This document shows, piece after piece, positions 9,414 to 19,492 of a stretch of 64,000 nucleotides of DNA (positions are counted from its first letter, which is position 1; the number at the start of each line of letters is the position of its first letter). The stretch is from positions 310,001-374,000 of the forward strand of contig AP014718.1 in the NCBI GenBank assembly GCA_002370555.1. The letters run 5' to 3'. The notes below the pieces were generated by a model, which saw only the letters and a list, made by a program, of their open reading frames with translations, did not search any database and was not told the origin of the DNA. A program made the translations under genes and the position numbers. This DNA comes from Arthrobacter sp. Hiyo4. GTDB lineage: Bacteria > Actinomycetota > Actinomycetes > Actinomycetales > Micrococcaceae.

Positions 9414-10217
9414 ATGACTGACGTTCTGAAAACCCCAAGCACCGGCTGGACCACTGCCTCCGCCATCCTGTTCGACCTCGACGGGGTGCTGACCCCCACG
9501 GCCACTGTCCACGAACAGGCGTGGAAGGAACTCTTCGAGGGCTTCCTGGCGTCCCGTCCGGATGTGCCCGGCTACCGCGAGGACGATTACTTCGATCACA
9601 TCGACGGCAAGCCCAGGTTCGACGGCGTCCGGGACTTCCTGGCGTCCCGCGGCATCGTGCTGCCAGAAGGTGCGCCCAGTGACGGCACTGCCGGTCAAGA
9701 TTCCACCGAGGACGCCGGGCAGGACGCCACCCGGCAGGACCTTACCCACCAGGACGCCGCCAACGCCACCGTCCAGGGACTGGGCAACCGGAAGAACAAG
9801 GTTTTCAACGACATCGTCAGCGCCGGCGTTGTGCCGTATGAGGGCTCGGTGCGCTTCCTGGCAGCCGCCGTGGACCGCGGACTCAAGGTCGCCGTCGTCT
9901 CCTCATCCCGGAACGCCCCGGCTGTCCTGAAGGCCGCCGGCCTGAACGGGCACTTCGAAATAGTGGTTGACGGTGTGGTGGCTGCGGCCCAGGGCCTGCC
10001 CGGCAAACCGAGCCCGGCCACGTACCAGTACGCCGCGGAACTGCTGGGCCTGCCCAGCGAAGAATGCGTGGTGGTTGAGGACGCCGTCTCGGGTGTCCAG
10101 GCCGGACACGCGGGGCAGTTCCACTCCGTGATCGGGGTGGACCGCGGCGCCGGCCGGCAGACCCTGCTCGACGCCGGAGCCACAAGCGTGGTCAACGACC
10201 TCGACGAACTGCTCTAA
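9414..10217 (+). CDS. pgmB: Beta-phosphoglucomutase-type HAD hydrolase
   Basis: 267 residues. HAD motif I FDLDGVLTPT with nucleophile Asp, a helical cap starting VHEQAWKELFEGFL, motif II VVSSSRNA, Lys in GKPSP, and motif III VVVEDAVSGVQAG. Converts beta-glucose 1-phosphate to glucose 6-phosphate, the step after a phosphorylase, and sits 82 bases before a GH65 gene. Oddity: a roughly 30-residue insertion (residues about 88-118) with repeated Gln-Asp units (AGQD, TRQD, THQD) inside the cap region, absent from typical members. Confidence 0.88.
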   Translation: MTDVLKTPSTGWTTASAILFDLDGVLTPTATVHEQAWKELFEGFLASRPDVPGYREDDYFDHIDGKPRFDGVRDFLASRGIVLPEGAPSDGTAGQDSTEDAGQDATRQDLTHQDAANATVQGLGNRKNKVFNDIVSAGVVPYEGSVRFLAAAVDRGLKVAVVSSSRNAPAVLKAAGLNGHFEIVVDGVVAAAQGLPGKPSPATYQYAAELLGLPSEECVVVEDAVSGVQAGHAGQFHSVIGVDRGAGRQTLLDAGATSVVNDLDELL

Positions 10218-10299
10218 CAGCCATCGCCGCCTGACGCTCCCCCGGCCTCAGGCACGCAGCACCTCCCTGCAACGCACAACGCCAAAGGACCCCAACACC

Positions 10300-12660
10300 A
10301 TGGCTCTTATCACCGCGGACCGTGAACGGTTCCCCAACACCCCCTGGCAGCTTGTGGAAACACAGCACCAGCCGGGCAGCGCGGGCACCCTTGAGACGCT
10401 CTTTGCCCTCGGCAACGGGCACCTGGGTATCCGTGGCGCCCATTGGGCGGCCCCGGACGCAGACCTTCCGGGCAGCTTCATCAACGGCCTGCACGAGATC
10501 TGGGACATCAAGCACGCGGAGAACGCGTTCGGCTTCGCCCGGACCGGACAGCGGATCATCTACATCCCGGATGCGAACAACTTCACGGTGATCATCGACG
10601 GCGAGAGCCTGACCCTCGCCGAATCGACGGTGGTGGACTACCGCCGCTCCGTCGACTTCGCCACCGGCATCTACGAATGCCGGATCACCTGGCTGTGCCG
10701 GTCCGGCGCCACGGTGACCACCACAGAACGCCGCGCCGTGGGCTTCGCCTCACGCGGCAGCCTGGGCATCTCGCTCGAAGTGGCTTCGGACCGCGAGGTT
10801 TCCGCCGATGTGACCTCCTCCGTCATCAACCGCCAGGACCAGCCTGTGGAGGACCACTCTGCGCATGACCCGCGCCGGGCAGGCCGGCACGCAGGCCGGG
10901 TCCTGCTGCCGGTACGGTCCGACGGCGGCGACGGCTCGCTCCGTCTCTCCTGGGAAGCGGCGGAATCCGGGCAGCGCGTGGGAATCGCCGTGGACCACTG
11001 GACCTCGGCCGGCCACCAGCCCTTCGAGACCGTGGCAGGCGAAGACGACAGCAGCGTCCGCTACGTCCTTGCCGTCAGCGCCGACGAGCCGTTCCGGCTC
11101 GAAAAGAGCGTCAGCTATGCGGCCGGCCGCGGCGTCCAGGACTCGGACAGGGACGCGGCGGAGGCAGCCGAAGCCGGGCTCCGGTCCGTGGAGGACATCT
11201 TCACCGAGAGCCGCGAGCATTACCGGGCGTACTGGGCCACCTCGGACATCGTGGTGGGCAGCCAGTCCGAGCTCCAGCAGGCCATCCGCTGGAACCTGTT
11301 CCAGCTGGCCCAGGCCACCGCGCGGGCAGACATTGCCGGGATCCCCGCGAAGGGCGTCACGGGCTCAGGCTATGAGGGGCACTACTTCTGGGACCAGGAG
11401 GTCTACCTCCTGCCCTACCTCACCTACACGAACCCCGACGGCGCCCGCCAGGTCCTGGAGTTCCGGCACCACATGCTGCCGGCCGCCAAGATCCGGGCCA
11501 AGGAGCTCAGCGTGGAGGGCGCACTGTTCCCGTGGCGCACCATCAACGGCCTGGAAGCCAGCGCCTATTACGCCGCCGGCACGGCGCAGTTCCACATCGC
11601 GGCGGCCATCGCCTTCGCCACCAACCGCTACCTGTGGGCCAGCGGCGACGAAACCTTCCGCGACGGTATGGGTGCCGAACTCCTGATCGAAACCGCCCGC
11701 ATGTGGGCCGCCTTGGGCTTCTTCGGCAAGGACGGGGCCTTCCACATCCATGGCGTTACCGGCCCGGATGAGTACACGGCGGTTGTCAACGACAACCTCT
11801 ACACCAACGTGATGGCCCGGTTTAACCTGCGGGCCGCTGCAGCGCTGGATCACCCGGAAATCGACGATGCCGAACGCGAGCTGTGGGAGCAGGCCGCGGC
11901 CCGCATCCACCTGCCCTTCGACGAAGACCTGCAGGTCTACTCGCAGGACAACGACTTCATGACCCTGGAGCCGTGGGACTGGACCACTCCCAGGTCGAAG
12001 TACCCGCTGCTGCTGAACTTCCACCCGCTGGTGATCTACCGGCACCAGGTGCTGAAGCAGGCAGACACGGTGCTGGCCATGTTCCTGCAGTGGCAGGATT
12101 TCTCCGCCGAGGAGAAGCGCCGCGCGTTCGATTTTTACGACCCCATCACCACCGGCGATTCGACCCTGTCCGCCTGCGTGCAGGGGATCATGGCTGCCGA
12201 GGTGGGGCACCCTGGGGCTGCCCTGGAGCACTTCACGAACGCCGTTTTCATCGACCTGGACGACACCCATGGCAACACGATCGACGGCGTGCACATCGCC
12301 TCCGCCGGGGGTGTCTGGAGCTCGCTGGTCTCCGGTTTTGCCGGGCTTAGGGACCAGGGCCACCTGCCGTACTTCGATCCGCGGCTTCCGGCGGAGTGGG
12401 AGACGCTGTCCTTCCACCTGAAGATCCAGGGCCGGCTGCTGCTCGTGGAGCTCGACGCCGGGGCACTCACGCTCAGCGTCCGCAGCGGCGGACCGATTGA
12501 GGTGGATGTCCGCGGCCAGGTGCACACCATTGGTGACGAAGCGGTCCGGGTTGCCCTGGATCCCTTTGAGGTGCCGGAACGCACTGTCTTCCCCAGCGGG
12601 CCCCGACGGCGAGCCTCCCCATTGTGGGGTTCCGCGCCTGAGTTTGGGGTGATTGCGTAA
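10300..12660 (+). CDS. Glycoside hydrolase family 65 disaccharide phosphorylase
   Basis: 786 residues, the family length. N-terminal beta-sandwich (TLFALGNGHLGIRG), helical linker, (alpha/alpha)6 barrel with GYEGHYFWDQEVYLLP and GVTGPDEYTAVVNDN, whose Glu is the catalytic acid, and HGNTIDGVHIASAGG forming the phosphate-binding loop, then a small C-terminal beta domain. GH65 enzymes phosphorolyse maltose, trehalose, kojibiose or nigerose to beta-glucose 1-phosphate; the adjacent beta-phosphoglucomutase fits. Exact substrate cannot be told. Extreme C-terminus (after FPSG) is odd and may be frameshifted. Confidence 0.92.
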   Translation: MALITADRERFPNTPWQLVETQHQPGSAGTLETLFALGNGHLGIRGAHWAAPDADLPGSFINGLHEIWDIKHAENAFGFARTGQRIIYIPDANNFTVIIDGESLTLAESTVVDYRRSVDFATGIYECRITWLCRSGATVTTTERRAVGFASRGSLGISLEVASDREVSADVTSSVINRQDQPVEDHSAHDPRRAGRHAGRVLLPVRSDGGDGSLRLSWEAAESGQRVGIAVDHWTSAGHQPFETVAGEDDSSVRYVLAVSADEPFRLEKSVSYAAGRGVQDSDRDAAEAAEAGLRSVEDIFTESREHYRAYWATSDIVVGSQSELQQAIRWNLFQLAQATARADIAGIPAKGVTGSGYEGHYFWDQEVYLLPYLTYTNPDGARQVLEFRHHMLPAAKIRAKELSVEGALFPWRTINGLEASAYYAAGTAQFHIAAAIAFATNRYLWASGDETFRDGMGAELLIETARMWAALGFFGKDGAFHIHGVTGPDEYTAVVNDNLYTNVMARFNLRAAAALDHPEIDDAERELWEQAAARIHLPFDEDLQVYSQDNDFMTLEPWDWTTPRSKYPLLLNFHPLVIYRHQVLKQADTVLAMFLQWQDFSAEEKRRAFDFYDPITTGDSTLSACVQGIMAAEVGHPGAALEHFTNAVFIDLDDTHGNTIDGVHIASAGGVWSSLVSGFAGLRDQGHLPYFDPRLPAEWETLSFHLKIQGRLLLVELDAGALTLSVRSGGPIEVDVRGQVHTIGDEAVRVALDPFEVPERTVFPSGPRRRASPLWGSAPEFGVIA

Positions 12661-12684
12661 CCTCAGGTTATTTAACGCCTGAGG
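12661..12684. terminator. Hairpin between convergent GH65 and MFS genes
   Basis: CCTCAGG (12661-12667) pairs with CCTGAGG (12678-12684) around an AT-rich loop, immediately after the GH65 stop and 15 bases from the MFS stop on the other strand. No long T tract; probably bidirectional. Confidence 0.5.
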
Positions 12685-12698
12685 TTGCGCAGGCAGCG

Positions 12699-14036
12699 TC
12701 AGTCTCCCGCCGCCGTCGTGCGTTCCACCACAACTGGCCTGTCCAGCGGGTGGGCCAGTTCGTCGGCGGGCATCCGGGCGGCGATCATGGCGATCACCGC
12801 CATGACCGGGCAGACGACGCCGGCGGTAAGGAAAATCGCCCAAATGGGGAAGACCTCGGCAGCCGGTCCGGCCAGTGCCATGGAAATGGGCATCAGCGCG
12901 AGGGACACAAAGAAGTCCAGGCTGGAGACCCGTCCCAGCAGGTGGCCGGGCACGCGTCGTTGCAGCAGCGTGCCCCAGATGACCATGCCCACGCTGCCGG
13001 TGGCCCCGAACACAAACATCGCGGCGGCCAAAGTCCAGAAGCTGTCCAGGATGCCGACGGCGGCCAGGGGCAGGCTGCCCGCGCCCCAGGACACCATCAT
13101 GACCGTGAGGTAGCGGCGCGGCAGTTTCAGGGACGCGGTCACCAGCGAGCCGATGGCACCGCCCACGCCCATCACGGCCAGCAGGAAGCCGAACATGCTC
13201 GAGTCGCCGCCGAGCTGGTCGCGGACCACAAACGGCATCAGCACTTCGATGGGACCAATCAGGAACAGCACCGAAACGCAGGCCCACAGCAAGGTCCACA
13301 GCAGCCACGGGGTGCGGATGGTGTAACTGACGCCCTCGCGCAGGTCATGCAGGACGGACTTCTTCGCGGCGCCCGGTGTCCCGGCGTCGGCCGCGGCGCT
13401 CCCGCCGTGAGCCCCGCCGTCGGCTCCGTTGGTCGGTGCCTCGAGCGCATGGCGCCCCAGGAAGTTCAGGACGACGAACGCCAGCAGGTGGCAGGCGGCC
13501 ACCCCGGTCACGGCGTGCGACGGCGAGAGCGCTGCCACCACCACGCCCGCGACCGCGGGTCCGGCCGCCTGCTGGAGGATGGGCCGCATGGTCCCTTCCA
13601 TGCCGTTCGCGGCGAGCAGGTCTTCGGGCGGGAGGATGCGCGGCAGGATCGCGGAGTAGGCGGGGAAGAAGAATGCGGCGCCCACGCCAAGCACAAAGCC
13701 GCCCACAGCGAGGTGCCACAGCTGCAGCCACCCGGCCATGGCCAGCCCGCTGATCGCCGCGATAACGGCAAGGTTGGCGCCTTCAACGGCAATGATCAGG
13801 AGCCGCTGCGGCACGCGGTCCGCAGCGATCCCGCCCGCGAGGACGAAGGCCACCAGGCCGATGCTGCCGGCCGTAGCCACCAGGGACAGTTCCAGCGGGC
13901 CACCGCCGAGGTGGATCACCTGGTAGACCATGGCGACAGCCCACATTCCCGATCCGAAAATGGAGATGGCGAGCGCTGAAATGAGGACCCGGTACTCGCG
14001 GTGCGCAAAGGGCCGCAGGGCTTGGAGTGTGGGCAT
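12699..14036 (-). CDS. MFS transporter (probable exporter)
   Basis: 445 residues, 12 predicted membrane segments. Starts MPTLQALRPFAHREYRVL, followed by ISIFGSGMWAVAMVYQVIHL and the cytoplasmic loop GGIAADRVPQRLL between TM2 and TM3, the signature of the MFS_3/EntS-like drug or siderophore exporter group. The central loop (residues about 200-230) is Gly/Ala-rich. Substrate unknown. Intact; likely its own transcription unit. Confidence 0.85.
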   Translation of the reverse strand: MPTLQALRPFAHREYRVLISALAISIFGSGMWAVAMVYQVIHLGGGPLELSLVATAGSIGLVAFVLAGGIAADRVPQRLLIIAVEGANLAVIAAISGLAMAGWLQLWHLAVGGFVLGVGAAFFFPAYSAILPRILPPEDLLAANGMEGTMRPILQQAAGPAVAGVVVAALSPSHAVTGVAACHLLAFVVLNFLGRHALEAPTNGADGGAHGGSAAADAGTPGAAKKSVLHDLREGVSYTIRTPWLLWTLLWACVSVLFLIGPIEVLMPFVVRDQLGGDSSMFGFLLAVMGVGGAIGSLVTASLKLPRRYLTVMMVSWGAGSLPLAAVGILDSFWTLAAAMFVFGATGSVGMVIWGTLLQRRVPGHLLGRVSSLDFFVSLALMPISMALAGPAAEVFPIWAIFLTAGVVCPVMAVIAMIAARMPADELAHPLDRPVVVERTTAAGD

Positions 14037-14189
14037 GGGGCAAGTCTAGGCTGGGCAGGTTTTAGACGTAACTGAGAGGCGTGGTTCGGTTGGGGCCCGG
14101 ACCGCTTACCCTTAAGCACCCTTAGTGTTAAGGCAGGGCCGCAGCCAAAACTGCCGGCGGACACAAGCAGTACAGAAGCAGAGGTGACA

Positions 14190-14992
14190 ATGGCCAAGCG
14201 CAGCAATCCCGCAGTACGTATCGCACAGGAGACCGCCCACAACGCGGTGTTCGACGCCGACGGCAAGCCGAAACCCGGAGTCCATAACATGCTCCTCCGG
14301 GCAGTCGAAATCCAGCGGCCGCTGGTGCTCGCCTACGTCCGGCGGCTGCAACGCAAACATCCCCGTGCCAGCGCCGCCAGGCTCGCGGAGATCCTCGAAC
14401 GCGACTACCTGCGTGCTGTGACCGGCGGCGGCGCGATCGTCGGGGCAACCGCCGTTGTGCCCGGCGTCGGAACCGTGGCCTCCCTGGGCCTCTCCGCCGC
14501 GGCTACGGTTGGCTTCCTTGAGGCCACGGCGCTCTATGCCACTTCGCTGGCGGAACTTCATGGCATCCGGCTGACCAACCCGGAAAAGGCCAGCACCATG
14601 GTCATGGCCATCATGCTGGGCGAAGAAGGCACCGCCCTGCTGGGAACCCTGAGCGGCCAGGCCATGGGCAAGGGAGCCAGCGCCACGCAGGCGTGGGGCA
14701 ACGTGCTGACCAAGTCCATGCCATCGGGCTTCGGTGCCATTCGGAACAAGATCCAGAGGGCCTTCCTGAAGAACCTGCTCAAACGCCAGGGCACGGCGCT
14801 GCTTGGGCGGGCGCTTCCGTTCGGCATCGGCGCGGTGGTGGCGGTGCCGGTAACCTCATAATGGGCCGCGCCGTGGTGGCCAACGCCAAGGAAGCCTTTG
14901 GCCCCATGCCGGACACCATCCCGGGGGAGCTCAGGGCCGTGGCGGCGGAACCGGAAAAACTTACTCTGGAAGGCAACAACCTTGGATCTTAA
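14190..14992 (+). CDS. Conserved actinobacterial protein with hydrophobic glycine-rich segments (frameshift near the end)
   Basis: About 267 residues after repairing one lost base near 14845 ([15 protein letters not shown]). N-terminal half is helical and charged; residues about 82-118 ([20 protein letters not shown], then [14 protein letters not shown]) form hydrophobic hairpin-like segments, and a second one lies near the C-terminus, so membrane association is likely. Resembles EcsC-like/uncharacterised proteins, not confidently assigned. ATG at 14190 chosen (GAGGTGACA upstream); a GTG two codons earlier is possible. Overlaps the pxpA start. Confidence 0.65.
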
Positions 14993-15729
14993 CGCTGACC
15001 TCGGCGAATCGTTCGGCTCATGGAACATGGGGGACGACGCTGCCATGTTCCGGCTGGTGACCAGCGCGAACGTGGCGTGCGGGTTCCACGCGGGGGATCC
15101 CGTCACCATGCTGGACAGCTGCCGCGCCGCCTTCGAACTTGATGTGACCGTTGGTGCGCACGTGGGGTACCGGGACCTGGCCGGCTTCGGCCGCCGGTCC
15201 CTGGACATGTCCTTCGACGAGCTGTTCGGCGACGTCCTGTACCAGCTGGGCGCGCTCGACGGCGTGGCACACGCCGTTGGGGCCTCCGTTGACTATGTCA
15301 AACCCCACGGCGCCCTCTACAACCGCCTCGTCCACGACGCCGAGCAGGCCTCCGCCGTGGTTGCCGCCATCCAGGCCTACGACCCGGCCTGCCGGTCCTC
15401 GGACTGCCGGGCTCGCAGCTGCTGATCCAGGCCAGGGAAGCCGGCCACCCGGTGTTTGTTGAGGCTTTTGTGGACCGCGCCTACCAGGCGGACGGGACCT
15501 TGGTGCCGCGCTTCCAGGCTGGTGCTGTCCTGCACGACGTCGGCTCGATCGTGGAGAGGGCTGTGCGGCTCGCGACGAAGGGCGAAGTTGTGGCCGTGGA
15601 CGGAACAGTGGTTCAGGTCCGGCCCGACTCCCTGTGCATCCATGGCGACACCCCGGGGCTGTGGAGATGGCTGCCGGTGTCCGCGCCGGGCTCGAAGCGG
15701 CCGGCGTGCAGCTCGAGTCCTTCGCTTAA
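14982..15729 (+). CDS. pxpA: 5-oxoprolinase subunit PxpA (LamB/YcsF family), two frameshifts
   Basis: TTG start 8 bases after GGAAGG, overlapping the previous gene. [43 protein letters not shown] and [12 protein letters not shown] are all diagnostic for PxpA, which with PxpB/C hydrolyses 5-oxoproline to glutamate using ATP. Frame breaks near 15400 and 15657, each in a short C or G run, hide the C-terminal third (CIHGDTPG is the conserved end motif). Repaired length about 249, normal. PxpB and PxpC are not in the window. Confidence 0.92.
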
Positions 15730-15743
15730 CCGCCCCGACTACT

Positions 15744-15807
15744 GCAACGCGGGGTCACTCATTGCCCATGCGGGCCGTTTATCGGGCATTTAGTGACCCC
15801 GCGTTGC
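15744..15807. terminator. Long hairpin between convergent pxpA and DUF445 genes
   Basis: Arms 15744-15767 and 15784-15807 are complementary over 24 bases except for a short central mismatch (ATG against TTT). Lies 15 bases from both flanking stop codons. No T tract. Same design as the hairpin at 3322 but different sequence. Confidence 0.65.
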
Positions 15808-15822
15808 TTAAGAAGGGCCGGG

Positions 15823-17171
15823 TTAGCCGAAGACCAGGTGCGCCGCGCTGAAGATGACCAGCCCGGCCAGCGAGCCCACCACGGTGCCGTTGATCCGGAT
15901 GAACTGCAGGTCCTTGCCCACCTGGAGCTCGATCTTCTGCGACGTTTCCTCGGCATCCCAGCGGGCCACGGTATCGGTGATCACGCCCGCGATGTCGGAG
16001 CGGTACGTCCGCACCAGGTAACCGGCGGCGTCGCCGATCCAGGCGTTCACCTTGCCGGCCAGTTCGGCGTCGTTCACCAGGCGTGAGCCAAAGTCGCGGA
16101 CGGCCGCCTTGAACCGAACCGTCAGTTCACTGTCAGGATCGTCCACCGCAGACAACAGGGCGCTCTTCACGGTTCCCCAGGTGCGGGAGGCCAGTTCGCG
16201 GACCTCTGGATCTCCCAGAACCTGTGCCTTGATGTCCTCGGCCCGGGCGATCATCGCGGGATCATGCTGAAGGTCCTGCGCGAGGTCGTTCAGGTACTTG
16301 TCGATCTGCTGCCGGACCTGGTGGTTCGGATCGGACTGGACTGCGCGCGTGAACTTGAGGATCTCCACGTAAACCTTGTCGCCCACCAGCCCGTCCACGA
16401 ACTGCGGGACCCAGGTGGGGGACCGGTCCGAGACCAGCCGGCTGACGGTTTCGTGATTGTCGTCCACCCAGTCCGCTGCGCGGTCAACCAGCAGGTCCAC
16501 GAGCTTGTGGTGGTGCCCGTCGGCAAAAATCCGTTCCGCCATCCTGCCCACCGGCGGTCCCCACGGCGGAGCCAGCAGGTGCTTACGCACCATTCCCTCG
16601 ATGACCGCCTGGACGTCGTCGTCGTTCAACACCTTGAACGCGCCGCGGATGACGGCGGCACCCTCCTTCGCCACGCGCTCGGCGCCACCCGGCCCGGACA
16701 GCCAGGCTCCGGCCTTTCGCGCCACGTCCACGGAAGCGAGCTTTTCCTGGACCACCTGCTCGGACAGGAAGTTGGTCTCCACAAACTCACCCAGCGACGC
16801 CCCGATCTGGTCCTTGCGGCGCGGGATAATGGCGGTGTGCGGGATCTTGATGCCCATGGGGTACTTGAACAGCGCGGTGACGGCGAACCAGTCGGCCAGC
16901 GCGCCCACCATGCCGCCCTCAGCCGCGGCCCGGACGTACTGCAGCCACGGATACTCCTTCTGCAGCGCGAACGCGAAGACAAAAATGACGGCCATGGCAA
17001 TCAGGAGTCCCAGCGCCACAAGCTTCATTTTCCGCAGCGCTGCCGCCTTTTCGGCGTCCCCGGCGCTCAGCTGATGACCGACGACGGCGGCGCCCGCCTT
17101 GGGGGCCGCGGCGCCGGATCTGCGGTCCGGGACGGGTCCTGGCGGGTAGTTGGCTCAGAGTTCACCTGCAT
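15823..17171 (-). CDS. DUF445 family membrane protein (N-terminal frameshift)
   Basis: About 449 residues. After a polar N-terminus, MKLVALGLLIAMAVIFVFAF is a membrane anchor, then AAAEGGMVGALADWFAVTAL and the conserved PMGIKIPHTAIIPRRKDQIG, characteristic of DUF445 (YheB-like). The long middle is helical/coiled, and a second membrane segment (VVGSLAGLVIFSAAHLVF) ends the protein. One-base loss near 17110 in a CGG-GCC context puts the first 21 residues in another frame; the ATG at 17169-17171 (MQVNSEPTTRQDP) then leads in. Function unknown; membrane-tethered scaffold is only a guess. Confidence 0.85.
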
Positions 17172-17221
17172 GTGCCCAGCCTAGCGCCGAGCCGCCGGTC
17201 GGCGTCCGCTAGCGTGTCCTC

Positions 17222-18129
17222 ATGACATTCGAGGAGCCTGAGCCGGAACGGCCACTGGTTTTTGCCCACCGGGGCGCCAGCGCGGCATTTGCCGAACACA
17301 CGCGCGCCGCTTACCTCCAGGCCATTGCCGACGGCGCGGACGGGGTGGAATGCGACGTCCACTTGACGCGGGATCAGCACGCCGTGCTGCTCCATGATGC
17401 CAACCTGGACCGGACCTCGGACGGAACTGGACCTGTTGCTGACCGAACGCTGGCGGAGTTGCGGCTGCTGGACTTCTCGTCCTGGAAAGGCGCCCGGATC
17501 CCGGAGAACTTCGGCGCCCGGTCTGAGCAGTTCCTCACCCTGCCGGAACTCCTGGACATCCTGCGCGGCGCTGGCCGGCCGATCGGCCTGGCAATCGAGC
17601 TCAAGCACCCCAGTCCTTACCAGCTGAAACTGGAAGACCGTGTCCTGGACGTGCTCCGGGGCGAAGGCTGGGACGCCGGAACTTCCTCGGTGGACAACAT
17701 CCAGGTGACGTTCATGAGCTTCAGCCCGGATTCCGTAAAGCACCTGCTCCGGAGTGTGCCGGCCGAATTCATCTGTCAACTGGTGGACGACATCGACGTC
17801 GACGAACTCCGCGACGAACTGAGCCTCGGCCCCTGGCTGGCGGCGCCATCGCCAACCTGATGAAGGCGGCGCAGCTGGAAGGCGAACGCATCCTGGACGA
17901 GTGCGACGTGGGGCTCGCGGGGCCCGGAATCATGTACGTCCGCGAGCACGCCCGGACCGTGCAGCGCTGGCTGGAGTCCGGCCGCCGCTTCCGCGTGTGG
18001 ACCGTTGATTCCGAGCGTGATGTGGCGCTCTGCCAAGGGCTGGGAATCCACGAGATCACCACAAACAAACCAGCCAGGGTATTGGCGCAGCTTCAATCGA
18101 GCGGGCAACAGGTCCAGCTGCCGTCCTGA
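17222..18129 (+). CDS. Glycerophosphodiester phosphodiesterase (one frameshift)
   Basis: GP-PDE TIM-barrel enzyme releasing glycerol 3-phosphate from glycerophosphodiesters. LVFAHRGASAAFAEHT contains catalytic His and Arg; GVECDVHLTRDQHAVLLHDA has the metal-binding Glu and Asp and second catalytic His; IELKHP and the C-terminal VWTVDSERD are also typical. A lost G near 17850 (WLAGGAIANLM) interrupts it; repaired length about 302. No signal peptide, so cytoplasmic. Diverges from the DUF445 gene over 50 bases. Confidence 0.92.
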
Positions 18130-18130
18130 G

Positions 18131-18172
18131 CCGTTGCTGTTCAGTCGCTGCTGTTCAGCCGCTGCTGTTTAG
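18131..18172. repeat. Three-copy 14-base tandem repeat
   Basis: Three units starting at 18131, 18145 and 18159, each a variant of YCGCTGCTGTTCAG, directly after the phosphodiesterase stop. Copy number may vary between strains. Confidence 0.75.
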
Positions 18173-18204
18173 CCCCCGGGGCGGCGCTGTGATTGAGTGG
18201 ACCC

Positions 18205-18692
18205 ATGCCTTTTCGCTGGTCCGCCCGGGCCACCCAAACAGTCTCCGCGGCGGCCATGAGCGCGCTGCTGATGACCAGCGCCATGAAGCACTTCCGCGAG
18301 CCACGGTTCTTCGAACAGGTGGTCCCGGATTATCTGTGCCGCGAGACTCCAGGTGCCGGCCGCGAGTCGCCGGAGGGGCGCGAAGTGCCAGCGGACGACG
18401 GCGGGAGGCGGCCCTGGCGGTGATGTCACGGGAGGAATGGATTGCGGTGAGCGGACTGCTGGAGGCGGGTGCCGCCGTCGGCCTCCTGATCCCGGTGACA
18501 CGCCGGGCAACCGCCACCGCCGTGACTGCAATGTTCACGGTATTCCTGGCCGGGCACGTGGACGCGCTTCGCCGCGCCTATGGCTCCGCCGGGTCCCCGA
18601 CGCAGCGCAAGGTACACGCCGGCCGGTTCCCGCTTCAGCTGCCGCTCATCCTGTGGGCTTGGAGCCTGCGGAACCCGGGACGACGGCGGTGA
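18205..18692 (+). CDS. DoxX-like small membrane protein (frameshifted)
   Basis: About 162 residues in two frames. First part MPFRWSARATQTVSAAAMSA then MKHFREPRFFEQVVPDYL; second part SREEWIAVSGLLEAGAAVGL, two more membrane segments, and PLQLPLILWAWSL. This is the four-helix DoxX/YphA-like layout of actinobacterial oxidoreductase-associated membrane proteins. The junction near 18410 needs one inserted base and the stretch before it (PGAGRESPEGREVP) is not conserved-looking. Stop overlaps the azlC start (GTGA), indicating coupling. Confidence 0.7.
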
Positions 18693-19492
18693 AGCTGCTC
18701 GCCTCGCCCGCCGTGCGGGTGGGAATCTCGATCAGCATCGCCACCGGCCTCTACGGAGTGTCTTTCGGCGCGCTGTCCGTCACCTCAGGACTTGATTTCT
18801 GGCAGACCATGGCGCTGAGCCTCCTGCTGTTCAGCGGCGGCTCGCAGTTCGCGTTTATCGGAGTGGTGGCCGGCGGCGGATCCGGAGTCGCGGCAATGAG
18901 CGCCGCCACGCTGCTGGGCATGCGCAACGGCATCTACGGCATGCAGCTCAACGCGCTCCTGCATCCGACGGGCTGGCGGAAGTATGTTGCCGCACAAGTC
19001 ACCATTGACGAGTCGACCGCCACCAGCAGCGGGCAGACCGACCCCGACGAGCAACGCCGCGGTTTCTGGACGGCAGGCATCGGCATCTACATTCTCTGGA
19101 ACCTGTTCACCGCCGTGGGTGCCCTCGCAGGAAGCGGTTTGGGCGATCCCAAGCAGTGGGGCCTGGACGGTGCCGCCGTGGCCGCATTCCTGGCACTGCT
19201 GTGGCCCCGGCTCATGGGGCGGGAACCGGCGGCGATTGCCGTGGTGTGCGCACTCGCCACGGTTGCAGCCGTGCCCTTCGTTCCCGCAGGCGTGCCCATC
19301 CTGATCGCCGCGGTGGTGGCTGCACTGATCGGCTGGTTCAGCCACGGACGCAGTGACGAAGGCCTGGAGCCGGACGTGGATCCCTACGGCGAACACCACG
19401 GGCGCCGGGACAAAAACCGGGACGCTCACCTGGACAATCAGAGCGACAGCCACGGGGGCGGCCATGGGCGGACGGGGCAGGCGGGCGCATGA
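18689..19492 (+). CDS. azlC: AzlC family branched-chain amino acid exporter, large subunit
   Basis: GTG start overlapping the DoxX stop. VRVGISISIATGLYGVSFGA, LSLLLFSGGSQFAFIG and LLGMRNGIYGMQL are signature AzlC sequences; seven or so membrane segments, ending with a hydrophilic His/Asp/Gly-rich tail of about 45 residues. With AzlD it forms the exporter of branched-chain amino acids or analogues. The His/Asp-rich tail (EHHGRRDKNRDAH) is unusual and could bind metal (inference). Confidence 0.9.
   Translation: MKLLASPAVRVGISISIATGLYGVSFGALSVTSGLDFWQTMALSLLLFSGGSQFAFIGVVAGGGSGVAAMSAATLLGMRNGIYGMQLNALLHPTGWRKYVAAQVTIDESTATSSGQTDPDEQRRGFWTAGIGIYILWNLFTAVGALAGSGLGDPKQWGLDGAAVAAFLALLWPRLMGREPAAIAVVCALATVAAVPFVPAGVPILIAAVVAALIGWFSHGRSDEGLEPDVDPYGEHHGRRDKNRDAHLDNQSDSHGGGHGRTGQAGA

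Noticed and set aside
11365-13308. 647-codon minus-strand frame across the GH65 and MFS genes
   Set aside because: Antisense shadow of GH65 running into the wrong frame of the MFS gene; no conserved motif.
12750-13979. 409-codon plus-strand open frame opposite the MFS gene
   Set aside because: Gly/His/Gln/Asp-rich translation without hydrophobic core, typical of the antisense frame of a membrane protein; the minus strand gives a clear 12-TM protein.
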